The position numbers and the translations under genes were made by a program. A model generated the notes under the pieces. It saw nothing but the letters and a program-made list of their open reading frames with translations, was not told where the DNA came from and searched no databases. DNA of 64,000 nucleotides from Bifidobacterium breve (lineage in GTDB: Bacteria; Actinomycetota; Acidimicrobiia; Acidimicrobiales; Ilumatobacteraceae), in contig CAMAWR010000005.1 of assembly GCA_945862045.1 (NCBI GenBank), positions 20,075-84,074 of the forward strand, read 5' to 3'. Below, one piece after another: positions 26,021 to 35,282 of this stretch. The first letter of the stretch is position 1; each line of letters begins with the position of its first letter.

Positions 26021-26820
26021 ATACAGCGGAGAGTGTCGGCGTGGTAATCCCCACTTACAACTCGGCGGGCACTATTGATCGTGCATTGCGATCTGTACTC
26101 AATCAGTCTGTGTTGCCAAATCAGCTAGTTGTGGTTGACAACGCGAGTACCGATACCACCATCGGGTTGGTTGAGCAATTTGCGGTATCTGCTCCACACC
26201 TCAATCTGTCTCTCATCAAATTGGAGATGAACGTGGGACCAGGAAATGCCAGAAACACTGGCTGGGATGCGTGCCATACATCGCTCATTGCCTTCCTTGA
26301 CTCTGACGATTCATGGCATCCGAACAAGCTCGAAATACAGCTCAAGGTGATACGACAGCATCCCGATCACGTTCTCTTTGGGCACAGATATACGGTCGTC
26401 AACAATGGGGTAGCTCTCGCACATCGGCCACAAAATAGCATCGGCGGGTTGCGCTACTTCACACTTCGTGACTTTCTGATTCGTAACCGCGTGTCGACAC
26501 CTACCGTGATTGTCCGTCGTACGATTCCACAGCGATTTCCCGGTGACGCGTGGTTTGCTGAAGACTTTGCCCTCTGGACGAGCATCCTTGCTGAAGGTAA
26601 ACAGGCGGTGGTGATTGATGCTGCTTTGACGTACCTCTATAAAACTGCTTATGGGCAATCTGGTCTCAGCGCACGAATGTCCGAGATGCACCAGGGTGAA
26701 TTACGTGCATTGCGATCTCTCTACCTGAGTAAAGCCGTCACTCAACCTGAATATGTCCTCGCGAATGGTTGGATGCGACTGAAATATCTCCGAAGGTTGG
26801 TTCGCCGTAGTCATGTCTGA
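26017..26820 (+). CDS. Family 2 glycosyltransferase
   Basis: 267 residues, GTG start overlapping the deacetylase stop. VGVVIPTYNSAGTIDRALRS, VVDNASTDTT, the FLDSDDSWHPNKL metal-binding site and WFAEDFALWTSIL acceptor motif place it firmly in GT2. GPGNARNTGWDA matches the conserved R-N-x-G region. It shares its layout with the glycosyltransferase at 22.4-23.3 kb and may be an older duplicate with a different acceptor. It overlaps the Wzy-like membrane gene by eight bases. Confidence 0.88.
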   Translation: MNTAESVGVVIPTYNSAGTIDRALRSVLNQSVLPNQLVVVDNASTDTTIGLVEQFAVSAPHLNLSLIKLEMNVGPGNARNTGWDACHTSLIAFLDSDDSWHPNKLEIQLKVIRQHPDHVLFGHRYTVVNNGVALAHRPQNSIGGLRYFTLRDFLIRNRVSTPTVIVRRTIPQRFPGDAWFAEDFALWTSILAEGKQAVVIDAALTYLYKTAYGQSGLSARMSEMHQGELRALRSLYLSKAVTQPEYVLANGWMRLKYLRRLVRRSHV

Positions 26821-27934
26821 CTTGATGTACCTTTCTCAGGTCGCACTACTGGGTGGGGTCTTGTTGGTGGTACTACGCCGGTCATCATACGTGCTACGTG
26901 CACAGGTAATCGTCTGGATGATTGGCGTGAGTCTCATCGTCTTGCGTTTCGGGGTCACCGAACAACTGAACTTTTATTCGAATGATCAGCATTACTACGT
27001 GTCCATCGTTCGGGAGATTGCACTCTTGAATCTGCCCCTCGACGTCGATTGGTGGCTGACATATAGCAAGATTCCATACACGTTCCCGGCAGCAGTACTT
27101 GCAGCAATTGGGATAGCCCCAAGTTTGGCGCTCAAAGTGATTTCCTTGATGTGTCTGCTGCTCGTTACCCGTATTGTTCTTTCTTTTGTATCGCCGCCAA
27201 CACTGCGTAGCACTGTGACGACCGTATTCCTCACAGCCTGTGGTGGTATTGGGATGCTCTATTCGGTCCTCGCCTTGCGTGAAACAATGATGATGTTGTT
27301 TGTAACCTACTTTTTCGTTGCAAAATCTCCAGCGAGCCGACTCATCTCAATCGTTCTCTTGCTCTTGTTGCGGCCACATCTCGCAGCAGCACTCGTGGTG
27401 GCAACACTTGTCGTCTATTTATGGGAGTCTCTGCGTGGCAAACGTCGTGAGAGTACGCTGAGTATTGCGACCCTGACAATGTTCAGTGTCCTATTGGGTT
27501 TCGTAGTTTTCTCTGCCGGTCTTTGGTGGCAAACCGGTGGACAAGGCCTATCTCTGCCTCAATGGGGCATACCTCTGTTTACACGCGCGGCATCAAGTTT
27601 TGTGGGCCTACAATTTTTGACGGTTGACTCTGAAACTGTCGAATATTCGTTGGCGTCGTTGCTCTTTCTACGGATCTTTTTGTCAGAGACAATTTTGATT
27701 CCATTGTTGTTCGTCACCACTCTCTTATTACGACCGAACATGACGACTACACGCGGGCGACTTACACTTGTTGCATTGTCGCTCTATGTCAGCCTTGCCG
27801 CCAATACCAACTTCACCTCATTCCGCCAAAACATACCGTTCATGGCCGTCATGGGCATGGTCATCATCACAACTTGGACGCCTGTGAAACAACAAATAGC
27901 AGACACACCAAGTCGTGCGGACTCAATTACTTAA
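26813..27934 (+). CDS. Polytopic membrane protein, Wzy/EpsG-like
   Basis: 373 residues, mostly hydrophobic, with about ten membrane segments starting at LSQVALLGGVLLVVL. SVLALRETMMMLFVTYFFV followed by LLLLLRPHLAAALV resembles the R-x-x-(x) and R-P motifs of EpsG-like and other O-antigen polymerases, and NDQHYYVSIVREIA is a polar loop between helices. As the last gene of the plus-strand glycan run it is the best candidate for the repeat-unit polymerase. The family is poorly conserved, so this is inference from topology, size and context. Its stop overlaps the convergent alkB stop by four bases. Confidence 0.6.
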   Translation: MSDLMYLSQVALLGGVLLVVLRRSSYVLRAQVIVWMIGVSLIVLRFGVTEQLNFYSNDQHYYVSIVREIALLNLPLDVDWWLTYSKIPYTFPAAVLAAIGIAPSLALKVISLMCLLLVTRIVLSFVSPPTLRSTVTTVFLTACGGIGMLYSVLALRETMMMLFVTYFFVAKSPASRLISIVLLLLLRPHLAAALVVATLVVYLWESLRGKRRESTLSIATLTMFSVLLGFVVFSAGLWWQTGGQGLSLPQWGIPLFTRAASSFVGLQFLTVDSETVEYSLASLLFLRIFLSETILIPLLFVTTLLLRPNMTTTRGRLTLVALSLYVSLAANTNFTSFRQNIPFMAVMGMVIITTWTPVKQQIADTPSRADSIT

Positions 27935-28560
27935 CAGGCGCGACGAAACGTCAGATTAAACCGATACGCACCTGTCAGCGGGTGCTCACCACGCCGCAAG
28001 GTGCCAACACCGTGAAAACATAGGCGCGAGATACCACCAAATACTACGACATCACCGTGCTGGAGTGCCACCTTGGTGGTCGTGTCACTTCGTTGTACAC
28101 CGCCGAAGTTGAACCGGATGGGAAGACCAAGTGACACTGACACAATTGGCTGTGAAAAGTCTTGCTCGTCACGATCCTGGTGTAGACCCATCTTGCTGCC
28201 AGCTGCATATCGGTTGATGAGACACGCATCGGGTGCGAAATCTTCAAACCCTGCTCGAGCTGCTACTTCGGTGGCGAACGTCTGAAACACGGCTGGGATC
28301 TCCGGCCACCTCACACTCGTCAGCGGATCAAACTCTTCGTACTTGTAGCCGGTTCGATCAGAGATCCAACCAACATCGCCACAATTGGTCATCTGTACAG
28401 ACATTGGCTTACCCATTGGGGTCATCACCGTACGCAAGGGTGATGCACTGATCACCAACTGAATTTGGTTCAGTAGTTCTGCGGCGACTCTCTCAGCAGC
28501 ACCGCGCAATAACACGGCCCCGGGGGCAATCTCCACAATTTCTGGTTCAGGAAAGAGCAT
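27931..28560 (-). CDS. alkB: AlkB-like 2-oxoglutarate/Fe(II) dealkylation enzyme
   Basis: 209 residues from ATG 28560; longer in-frame starts exist but overlap the ABM gene more. AlkB repairs 1-methyladenine and 3-methylcytosine by oxidative demethylation. Iron ligands are His127 and Asp129 (MGLHQDRDE) and His183 (CFHGVG); Arg200 in YRFNLTFR binds 2-oxoglutarate. DACLINRYAAGSKMGLH is the classic N-x-Y core. It overlaps the small ABM-domain gene by 14 bases, so the two are probably cotranscribed. Confidence 0.9.
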   Translation of the reverse strand: MLFPEPEIVEIAPGAVLLRGAAERVAAELLNQIQLVISASPLRTVMTPMGKPMSVQMTNCGDVGWISDRTGYKYEEFDPLTSVRWPEIPAVFQTFATEVAARAGFEDFAPDACLINRYAAGSKMGLHQDRDEQDFSQPIVSVSLGLPIRFNFGGVQRSDTTTKVALQHGDVVVFGGISRLCFHGVGTLRRGEHPLTGAYRFNLTFRRAC

Positions 28561-28789
28561 CGACCGCAAACGATTGCGAATAGTCAACTTCGGCCGTGTA
28601 CACGCGATACTCGGAATACAGCTGGGTACGTCCAATGGTTACTTGCTCGCCATCGGCGGCAGTGAAGGTTTTTTCTTCCACAAACCCCAGGGTCTGACGA
28701 GCAAGCACCGATGCTTCCTCAGCAAGGGCGTTGTACACATCCTCAACCCCGGCCTTCAGGCGACTGCGAAAAACAGTCAGAATCGTCAT
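28547..28789 (-). CDS. Small ABM-domain protein
   Basis: 80 residues. The start MTILTVFRSRLKAG and the segment LARQTLGFVEEKTFTAADGE resemble a single antibiotic biosynthesis monooxygenase/dimeric alpha-beta barrel unit, with the first strand, the helix and the second strand in order. Members this small act as dimers; activities vary (heme degradation, quinone oxidation, none). Located just upstream of alkB with overlapping ends. Function here is unknown. Confidence 0.7.
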   Translation of the reverse strand: MTILTVFRSRLKAGVEDVYNALAEEASVLARQTLGFVEEKTFTAADGEQVTIGRTQLYSEYRVYTAEVDYSQSFAVDALS

Positions 28790-28822
28790 GGATTCGCCCT
28801 CAAATCGGCTTAGTACCGAACG

Positions 28823-29257
28823 TCACAGATCGTACCGATACACATTGGTATCGCGCCGTTTGAAGCCAAGACGCTGATACAGGCGATTGGCTGCAACACG
28901 GCTTGGCCGCGACGTGAGATCAACCGTTTTTGCTCCTCGTCGCCCTGCTTCGGTGAGGGCTGCGCGATTCAGTGCCTCACCCACACCTTTGCCTCTGGCG
29001 CTCTCATCCACCACTACGTCTTCAATCCAGGCACGCACGCCCGTCGGGATACGGAAAATCGCAAGGGAGAGCAAGCCAACAATTTCTTGCCCGCTTCGTG
29101 CAGCGAACAGTACGGTGCTATCACTCTTGACGATGTCTTGCAATTCATCCGAGGTAATTGGGTTACTCGACGTGGACAGTTGGGGAATCAGACGATGACA
29201 GGCGACCAGCACGTCATCTGATGCAATCGCTACTGGCGCAACTTCTATCGCCGACAT
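28823..29257 (-). CDS. GNAT family N-acetyltransferase
   Basis: 144 residues from ATG 29257 (MSAIEVAPV). The acetyl-CoA loop DESARGKGVGEALNRAA is the R-x-x-G-x-G/A motif of GNAT enzymes, and ANRLYQRLGFKRRDTNVYRYDL is the typical C-terminus seen in small-molecule or amine acetyltransferases. The substrate is unknown. Divergent from the PAC2 gene; the 44 bases between the chosen starts must hold both promoters or one start is internal. Confidence 0.85.
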   Translation of the reverse strand: MSAIEVAPVAIASDDVLVACHRLIPQLSTSSNPITSDELQDIVKSDSTVLFAARSGQEIVGLLSLAIFRIPTGVRAWIEDVVVDESARGKGVGEALNRAALTEAGRRGAKTVDLTSRPSRVAANRLYQRLGFKRRDTNVYRYDL

Positions 29258-29301
29258 GTGCTTCCAACTGTACCTTTTGCTCAGGTAGCGTGCGGTGCGT
29301 A

Positions 29302-30210
29302 ATGGCGATTCCTGCATCTGTGCACTGGCTATCCAAGCCCGCCCTACGCAATCCCACTTTCGTGAGCGCCTTCACCGGTTGGAACGATGCCGCTGATGCT
29401 GCCTCAAGTGCCGTCCGACATCTCATTGATGGTTGGGGTGCTACGCCGCTTGCCGAAATAAGCCCGGAACCGTACACCGACTTTGCAACCATTCGCCCGC
29501 ATGTTCGCCTTGGCGAATCGGGTGAACGCAAAATTATGTGGCCGACGGTGACCCTGTGGCACGTGAGTGGCGCCGGTGGTGATGTGATTCTCTCGCTTGG
29601 CCCCGAACCCAGTCTGCAGTGGAAACGATTTGCTGGCGATTTGCTGTCAGTTGCCGAACACTTCGGTTCAACGCTGTTTCTAACGCTTGGTGCCCTGCTT
29701 GCCGATGTGGCACATCGTCGCCCCGTGCAATTGATCGGTACCGCAACAGACGCCGACTTGATCGAACGTTTCAGTTTGCGGCGCTCACGTTACGAGGGGC
29801 CTACCGGCATTATCGGGGTGTTGCATGACGAATTTTCTCGAGCCGCACTGCCGTCGGCGTCACTCTGGGCGGCCGTACCGGCATATGCATCACAGGTGCC
29901 ATCACCAAAGGCGTCGCTTGCACTCATGCGCCGCACCTGCGAAATTATCGGTACACCAGCTCCGACTGGCGCCGTCTTGCACCTCATTGAGCGTTACGAG
30001 GAACAAGTCAACACGCTGGTAAACGAGGATGACGACCTTGTTGAATACGTTGAACGACTTGAAACTGCCACAGACTCAGGCATGATCCTGAGCGATGAAG
30101 TGAATGACGATCAACTGCAGCTTGAATTCGTCAGCGAAGCCTCAGACGAAGAGGCGGCCGAATTCGTCGACGAAGTTGAACGTTTCTTGCGTGAGCAGAA
30201 TTCCGACTAG
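29302..30210 (+). CDS. PAC2 family protein
   Basis: 302 residues from ATG 29302; longer frames run back over the divergent GNAT gene. NPTFVSAFTGWNDAADAASSAVRHL and FLTLGALLADVAH are typical PAC2 (proteasome-assembly-chaperone-like) segments, and the acidic, Glu/Asp-rich C-terminus (about residues 235-302) is usual in actinobacterial members. PAC2 proteins in Actinobacteria are of uncertain role; the eukaryotic namesake aids proteasome assembly. No proteasome gene is in this window. Converges on the NUDIX gene, five bases apart. Confidence 0.85.
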   Translation: MAIPASVHWLSKPALRNPTFVSAFTGWNDAADAASSAVRHLIDGWGATPLAEISPEPYTDFATIRPHVRLGESGERKIMWPTVTLWHVSGAGGDVILSLGPEPSLQWKRFAGDLLSVAEHFGSTLFLTLGALLADVAHRRPVQLIGTATDADLIERFSLRRSRYEGPTGIIGVLHDEFSRAALPSASLWAAVPAYASQVPSPKASLALMRRTCEIIGTPAPTGAVLHLIERYEEQVNTLVNEDDDLVEYVERLETATDSGMILSDEVNDDQLQLEFVSEASDEEAAEFVDEVERFLREQNSD

Positions 30211-30215
30211 AACTC

Positions 30216-30920
30216 TTATTCGGCTGGGGTTCCCCGCCACATCGGTGATCGTGGAGCATCGAAACTTGCAGTCAACACCTCACCGTTGATTGCCGCAAAT
30301 GCGCGTTCTGCCCACCACTCTGCACCGACGGTGGCTGGTGGAAGTTGGTCACGTGCAAACCAACCACAACCATCGGTTTCCAACGGGTGCGGGTTCAGCT
30401 CGCCACCAGTGGCTCGACAGTGAAATAGCAACATGTACATACCGAACTTGGTGAAACCCATCCGCATGCCGTCCACCACACCAAGAAGCTGTACCGGCTC
30501 GGCTTCAATCCCCGTTTCCTCGCGCACTTCTTTGACCACTACCTCTGCTGCCGAATAGCCGACGTCGGCCCAACCGGTTGGATACAGCCACACACCACTC
30601 GGCGCGCGCTTCACCAACAACATTTCGCCGGTGTCGTTCCCAACAATTGCTCCGATTGCCACCTTCGGGGTCACATAGCCAGGAATTCCTTCACCGATGT
30701 TCTCCATCCATTCCTGTACGAAGTGGCGCTGTTCACGGCGTGCTTCTGACGACTCGGCGAAGGCCGCCTTGATATCAGCAGCGACATGAAGTACTTCTTC
30801 GTACCGCTCGCGCTCGTACAAGTTTTGGGTAAATGCCAGACCTGTGCGGGCAATCGCGGCCAATGACTCGCTCCAACGCGCTAATTGCGCATCGTACGAG
30901 GGGTTCTGTTCGGGGCTCAC
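30216..30920 (-). CDS. NUDIX hydrolase with N-terminal helical domain
   Basis: 234 residues. Residues about 1-75 form the helical N-terminal domain seen in one NUDIX subfamily (YDAQLARWSESLAAIARTGLAFT). The Nudix box runs GWADVGYSAAEVVVKEV then REETGIEAE, matching G-x5-E-x7-R-E-U-x-E-E-x-G-U. It would hydrolyse a nucleoside diphosphate linked to another moiety, maybe ADP-ribose or a related sugar nucleotide; the exact substrate cannot be read. Lies 24 bases downstream of glnD on the same strand. Confidence 0.88.
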   Translation of the reverse strand: MSPEQNPSYDAQLARWSESLAAIARTGLAFTQNLYERERYEEVLHVAADIKAAFAESSEARREQRHFVQEWMENIGEGIPGYVTPKVAIGAIVGNDTGEMLLVKRAPSGVWLYPTGWADVGYSAAEVVVKEVREETGIEAEPVQLLGVVDGMRMGFTKFGMYMLLFHCRATGGELNPHPLETDGCGWFARDQLPPATVGAEWWAERAFAAINGEVLTASFDAPRSPMWRGTPAE

Positions 30921-30944
30921 ACAGCCGAGAGTACCTGACGTCGA

Positions 30945-33203
30945 TTAGTTGAGCACACGAAGCAGTGATTGCTCCAGAATCCCGTACTGCTGTGGTCCAA
31001 CGAGTTTGGATCCGTCCCGCTCGCAAAGGTAAAACGTGTCCACGACGTTGTCACCAAGTGTTGCGATGCGAGCGTGGCGGATATCGAGTTGCAATTCAGC
31101 GAACACGTTCGTGATGTCGTAGAGAAGCCCAACACGATTGGGTGCATGCACCTCCACCACGGTGGCATTCGACGAGGCAGTGTCATCGAATCGCACGGCT
31201 GGTGGCTGTGGGCCCTGTGCCGACAGTTGTCTGCGGCGGGGGTAAGTCGCTGCCCGCTCACGCAGGCGTCCACCCACGTCAAATCGGCCATCCAACGTCG
31301 CCTGAATATCGTGCATCACATCGCCCCAACCGTTTTGTGGAGCAGACCGCACATGGAAACGCGATGCCGCCATCCCTTGCTCATCGCTGTGGGCTTCAGC
31401 ACTGAGAATGTCAAGCCCATGTACCGACAACACACCGGCCACGGATGTAAACAAGCCCGGGCGATCGGGGCTCACCAATGTGATGGCATCGCCATCGGCC
31501 CGTATGTTCTGCTCACCGACTGCCATTGTTTCAAGCGTTGCTGCATCAGGAAACAAGCGCCAGGTTGTGGTGTCTATCGTTCCACCGGCCAACACTTGTG
31601 TCACCCGGCTGACCAATGTGTGCATGAGACCTTGCTTCCAGGCGCCCCAAGCAGTGGGCCCGGTGGCGAGGGCATCTGCTTCGGTCAGCGCACCAAGCAA
31701 TTGCAGTGTGTTCACGTTTTTGACACGCTCGGCAACGTATGTAATTGTCGTGTTGTCAGAAATGTCTCGACGGGTCGCCACGTCGGGCAACAAGAGATGG
31801 TGTTCAATCAACGTCATGATGGTGCGAATGTCATCGGCACCCAGCCCCATGCGGGGGCCGATCTCAGCAAATAATTGCAGCCCTGCGACAGTGTGGTCCC
31901 CTGGGTAGCCCTTGCCAAGATCATGAAATAGTGCAGCAAGCACCAAAAGATCAGGCCGTGTCACACGTTCGCTGAGGTCCGCTGCATTCGCTGCTGCCTG
32001 CCATAAGTGGCGATCAACCGTGAAGCGATGGAATGCATTGCGTTGTGGTCGGCAGCGCACTGCACTCCACTCGGGGATGACCCGACTTACCAAGTCGCGT
32101 TGTTCAAGCGCTTCCCACACGGGAATGGCTCGCTCACCTTCGAGGAGCAGCGCCACAAGGTCATCACTTGCGCCAGCCGGCCACGGTGACGGCCAAACTC
32201 GCGCAAAGCGACCGAGACGATCGAGTGAGTCACGATCAATCCGTCGACCAGTACGTGCGGCTGCAGTTGCAACTCGTAACACCAGAGTGGGGTCAGTGGC
32301 TGGGTCGGCATCATCAGCCAAATGCACTTCACCATGAATCAGCACGACACCCGGTGCAAGTGGCTGTTCGCGCCGCGGACGATCTCGTGATGGGTTGAGG
32401 CGTGCCCATATTTCCTGCGAAATCCACATCACTTGCCGTCCGACTGCAGCGATGGCAGCCATCAACGCGTCGTCATTTTCAAAACCAGCTTCCCGTGCGA
32501 CGGCCACCTGATCCTGTAGGTGCAAGACATCACCTGGTCTTCCTGTCGTGCGATGCAGCGCTGATCGAATTCGTAGCAATGTTTCATTGCACTCGGCAAG
32601 TGCCCGAAGATCGGCGTCAGCGACATCAAAACCCACCTCATGGGCCCATGTCACCGCATGGATATCGCGTAAACCACCGGAACCCTCCTTGAGGTCGGGT
32701 TCGAGTAGGTAGGCAACCTCACCAGCAATACGGTGTCGCTCAACAACGCGGGTGTGGAGTTCGTTCAGCCACTTACCACCTTGTTTCCGTAGCCGAGTTC
32801 GGCATTTTTCGATTACTTTCTGACCGAAATCAACGTCGCCAGCCACGACACGGGCAGTGACCAAGGCAGTCGCAGTATCAAGATCAGAACGAATCATCGC
32901 CAATGTCTCTTTAGGTGTGCGTACGGCATGGCCGATTTTGCGACCTGCATCCCACAGCGGATACCACAATGACTGGGCGAATAGACCGTCAATCGTTTTA
33001 TGTTCATGCACGAGCAATACATCAAGGTCGCTGAAAGGTGCCAGTTCGCTCCGACCATAACCACCGACGGCCAACAAGGCGACCCGCCCACGCGGTTGAT
33101 GCTCGGCAACTGCTGCTGCAAAGAGGTTTTGGAGTGTCTCGTCAGTTTCAGTGGCGAGACATCGCCACGGATACTCGACAGGGCCTACTAAATCTGCTGA
33201 CAC
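30945..33203 (-). CDS. glnD: [Protein-PII] uridylyltransferase / uridylyl-removing enzyme
   Basis: 752 residues, GTG start. Nucleotidyltransferase domain with VGGYGRSELAPFSDLDVLL (Gly47 to Asp61) at the N-terminus, the GlnD-specific EPDLKEGSGGLRDIHAV, an HD domain with LAALFHDLGKG, and two ACT domains (LVSPDRPGLFTSVAGVLS; APNRVGLLYDITNVFAEL). GlnD senses glutamine and modifies PII, adjusting nitrogen metabolism. It is slightly shorter than enterobacterial GlnD (about 890), as usual for Actinobacteria. No PII or ammonium transporter gene is in the window. Confidence 0.93.
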   Translation of the reverse strand: MSADLVGPVEYPWRCLATETDETLQNLFAAAVAEHQPRGRVALLAVGGYGRSELAPFSDLDVLLVHEHKTIDGLFAQSLWYPLWDAGRKIGHAVRTPKETLAMIRSDLDTATALVTARVVAGDVDFGQKVIEKCRTRLRKQGGKWLNELHTRVVERHRIAGEVAYLLEPDLKEGSGGLRDIHAVTWAHEVGFDVADADLRALAECNETLLRIRSALHRTTGRPGDVLHLQDQVAVAREAGFENDDALMAAIAAVGRQVMWISQEIWARLNPSRDRPRREQPLAPGVVLIHGEVHLADDADPATDPTLVLRVATAAARTGRRIDRDSLDRLGRFARVWPSPWPAGASDDLVALLLEGERAIPVWEALEQRDLVSRVIPEWSAVRCRPQRNAFHRFTVDRHLWQAAANAADLSERVTRPDLLVLAALFHDLGKGYPGDHTVAGLQLFAEIGPRMGLGADDIRTIMTLIEHHLLLPDVATRRDISDNTTITYVAERVKNVNTLQLLGALTEADALATGPTAWGAWKQGLMHTLVSRVTQVLAGGTIDTTTWRLFPDAATLETMAVGEQNIRADGDAITLVSPDRPGLFTSVAGVLSVHGLDILSAEAHSDEQGMAASRFHVRSAPQNGWGDVMHDIQATLDGRFDVGGRLRERAATYPRRRQLSAQGPQPPAVRFDDTASSNATVVEVHAPNRVGLLYDITNVFAELQLDIRHARIATLGDNVVDTFYLCERDGSKLVGPQQYGILEQSLLRVLN

Positions 33204-33252
33204 AATCAGGGAATTTCAACATTCAGGCTTAAATCGCGGTGCATGACTGAGT

Positions 33253-34203
33253 TCACCCTGAGTCCCCAAGAGAGGAAATCCATTCAGAAACTTTGGGGGA
33301 AAGAAGCCTCGCGCCAATTGGATTAAGATGATAACTATCCATGTAATAGAAAATCCCTTTTGGGGAACGTGCGGAGCACGATTGCTTTGAACATAATTCA
33401 ATACTTGGGTCAAGGACTGATATGACGCCGAAGCCCTTCACGACGAAATTCACCGCATCTACGTACTCTCTTTGGCGTAAATATGATGGCGATTTTTTAT
33501 TGATGGAAGCCTCGCGGCTCCGATTAAAAAGTAACGATGGTTTCAAATTAATTTGAATTGTTGGCACTTCGTGGATTATCAAAATCGGCATCTTTGAATG
33601 TGACTGCTGAGTTTCTATTATGCCCTCTTCAAAAGACATGATTGTGGAATTTAGTCGTGCATTTTTTGACTCCGGAAGAGCACCACTTGGTAATGGAACT
33701 CTTCGATCTTCGATGTCCATGCGTGAAAGATAATTTGAAATGACTAGGCCATTCGGTTGAAGTGACTCAATGAGATTTTGGGCCTGACGGTAGTAATCTG
33801 CACACCACTCATATGTATAAGGTTGTCTGACCATGAAAGAACAACCTTGAGACGGAAAAACAATTACGCTAAAGTTAAATCGACGTGCCGCCTCGATGAC
33901 ACCGTCAGACATTGAGGCAGCTGTCGAATCACCTACCACCAAAAGTTTGCCGATTGAGCCTTCAACTCCAAACGTACAGCGTGATAAACTCCACTCGTTG
34001 TTGCGCCCCGCAAAATCACTTCCGAAGCAGCCTGCAATCGTTGGTGCACGCATATCAGCAAATTGACCTGGTGGAAGTTCAAGCCCCAGGCCCGTTGTAG
34101 AGATTCGAAATAGGGCAGCAATAAATACCGCTAGGCCAGTCCAAACCCAAAAGACTCGCCTTATCACAGCGTGCTCAATTGAGAATCTCGCCTCGGGGAC
34201 CAA
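33253..34203 (-). CDS. SGNH-hydrolase half of a split OafA-like acyltransferase
   Basis: 316 residues, beginning at TTG 34203. One membrane helix (FWVWTGLAVFIAALF) is followed by an extracytoplasmic SGNH domain: LLVVGDSTAASMSDG with the nucleophile Ser, and MDSYHLNPIGARLLSP with the D-x-x-H catalytic pair. In most bacteria this domain is fused behind acyltransferase family 3. Here it is in another frame, overlapping the acyltransferase ORF by 40 bases. A shift at the CCCC run near 34195 would join the two into a normal OafA-type protein. Strikingly AT-rich against glnD and alaX, so probably acquired. Confidence 0.75.
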   Translation of the reverse strand: MVPEARFSIEHAVIRRVFWVWTGLAVFIAALFRISTTGLGLELPPGQFADMRAPTIAGCFGSDFAGRNNEWSLSRCTFGVEGSIGKLLVVGDSTAASMSDGVIEAARRFNFSVIVFPSQGCSFMVRQPYTYEWCADYYRQAQNLIESLQPNGLVISNYLSRMDIEDRRVPLPSGALPESKNARLNSTIMSFEEGIIETQQSHSKMPILIIHEVPTIQINLKPSLLFNRSREASINKKSPSYLRQREYVDAVNFVVKGFGVISVLDPSIELCSKQSCSARSPKGIFYYMDSYHLNPIGARLLSPKVSEWISSLGDSG

Positions 34204-35246
34204 AATACTTGTTCAACCCACCGATACTGCATAAGAGCGAGTGTGTACGAGAGGAGGATTGAAGCGATCCAGACCGATGGCACATCTGAGAACGCTCGCT
34301 GACCTATTACCAATAGAGGCCAATGGATGAGGTACAGGCTAAAAGACAAATCACCAAGGTGCTCCAAGAAACGTAGGGGGAACGTGTTTTTAAATGTCGC
34401 AACGAGTCCTGAAACAATCACAAGCACGGCGCCTAGGACTGGCACGATTGCAGGCACCCCTGGGTATCCAACCCCATAAGGATCAAAGGTTACACCCGCA
34501 TACAGAATTAAAGCAAAGCCACAAACTGAAAGCATCACTGCAAACCCATGGCCTATTTTTTTTTGCCTAATTTTGATCTCCAACAAGGCCAAAAGGACGC
34601 CTATACCAATCTGCCAACCACGGGTGATGGGAGAAAAGAAAGCAAATCTTTCTGGGAGCGGTGTTATACGAACACCACCTGAAAGTAACAGGCTGCTTAC
34701 GAAGGAAACAATAATGACAACTATCACTGACCAAATCAGACTTTGCTGTCGTCGACTTGGCTTGACTATTCGATAAATCAGCACAATGAAAATCGGAAAA
34801 CAAATATAGAACTGTTCTTCTACCGACAGCGACCACATGTGACGAAAAGGGTCTGCCGTTAAACTTACGTAGTCATTGCGTAAAAAAAAGCGTGCATTAG
34901 CAATGAACAACAAACTCGCAATTGCCGATTTTGAAATTTCCCCAAACTCGTCATATGGGGAAAAGATAAGAATAGACAACATCAAAGTCACAAACGTCGT
35001 AGTACATATAGCTGGTACAAGCCTCAGTACTCGCCTTTCAAAAAAGTTCAAAAGAAAACTACGTGTCGTCATAGGCGACGATAAGTCCCGCATTACTGAG
35101 GCCGTGATGAGAAAACCTGAGAGAACGAAAAAAACATCAACACCGACGAATCCACCAGTCAGCACGATGCCACAGTGATAAAAAATGACGAGCAATACTG
35201 CAACCCCGCGCAGAGCTTGAAAAATGCTTTGATACTTAAGTTGCAC
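34164..35246 (-). CDS. Acyltransferase family 3 (OafA/YrhL-like), membrane half
   Basis: 360 residues, about ten membrane helices. Motifs: FQALRGVAVLLVIFYH (with the R and H of AT3 proteins), GFVGVDVFFVLSGFLIT, FERRVLRLVPA and MWSLSVEEQFY. It moves acyl groups, usually acetyl, across the membrane to a periplasmic-side sugar. The C-terminus YRWVEQVFW is where fused proteins continue toward the SGNH domain, but this frame stops 12 residues later. Together with the following frame it would be about 670 residues, a normal OafA length. Low GC suggests transfer. Confidence 0.85.
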   Translation of the reverse strand: MQLKYQSIFQALRGVAVLLVIFYHCGIVLTGGFVGVDVFFVLSGFLITASVMRDLSSPMTTRSFLLNFFERRVLRLVPAICTTTFVTLMLSILIFSPYDEFGEISKSAIASLLFIANARFFLRNDYVSLTADPFRHMWSLSVEEQFYICFPIFIVLIYRIVKPSRRQQSLIWSVIVVIIVSFVSSLLLSGGVRITPLPERFAFFSPITRGWQIGIGVLLALLEIKIRQKKIGHGFAVMLSVCGFALILYAGVTFDPYGVGYPGVPAIVPVLGAVLVIVSGLVATFKNTFPLRFLEHLGDLSFSLYLIHWPLLVIGQRAFSDVPSVWIASILLSYTLALMQYRWVEQVFWSPRRDSQLSTL

Positions 35247-35282
35247 AACCTATAACCTAATTCACTAGGTGAGTTTTGCTGA

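Noticed and set aside
27931..27934. Four-base overlap of the convergent Wzy-like and alkB stops
   Set aside because: Short convergent overlaps are common in compact genomes and carry no further signal here.
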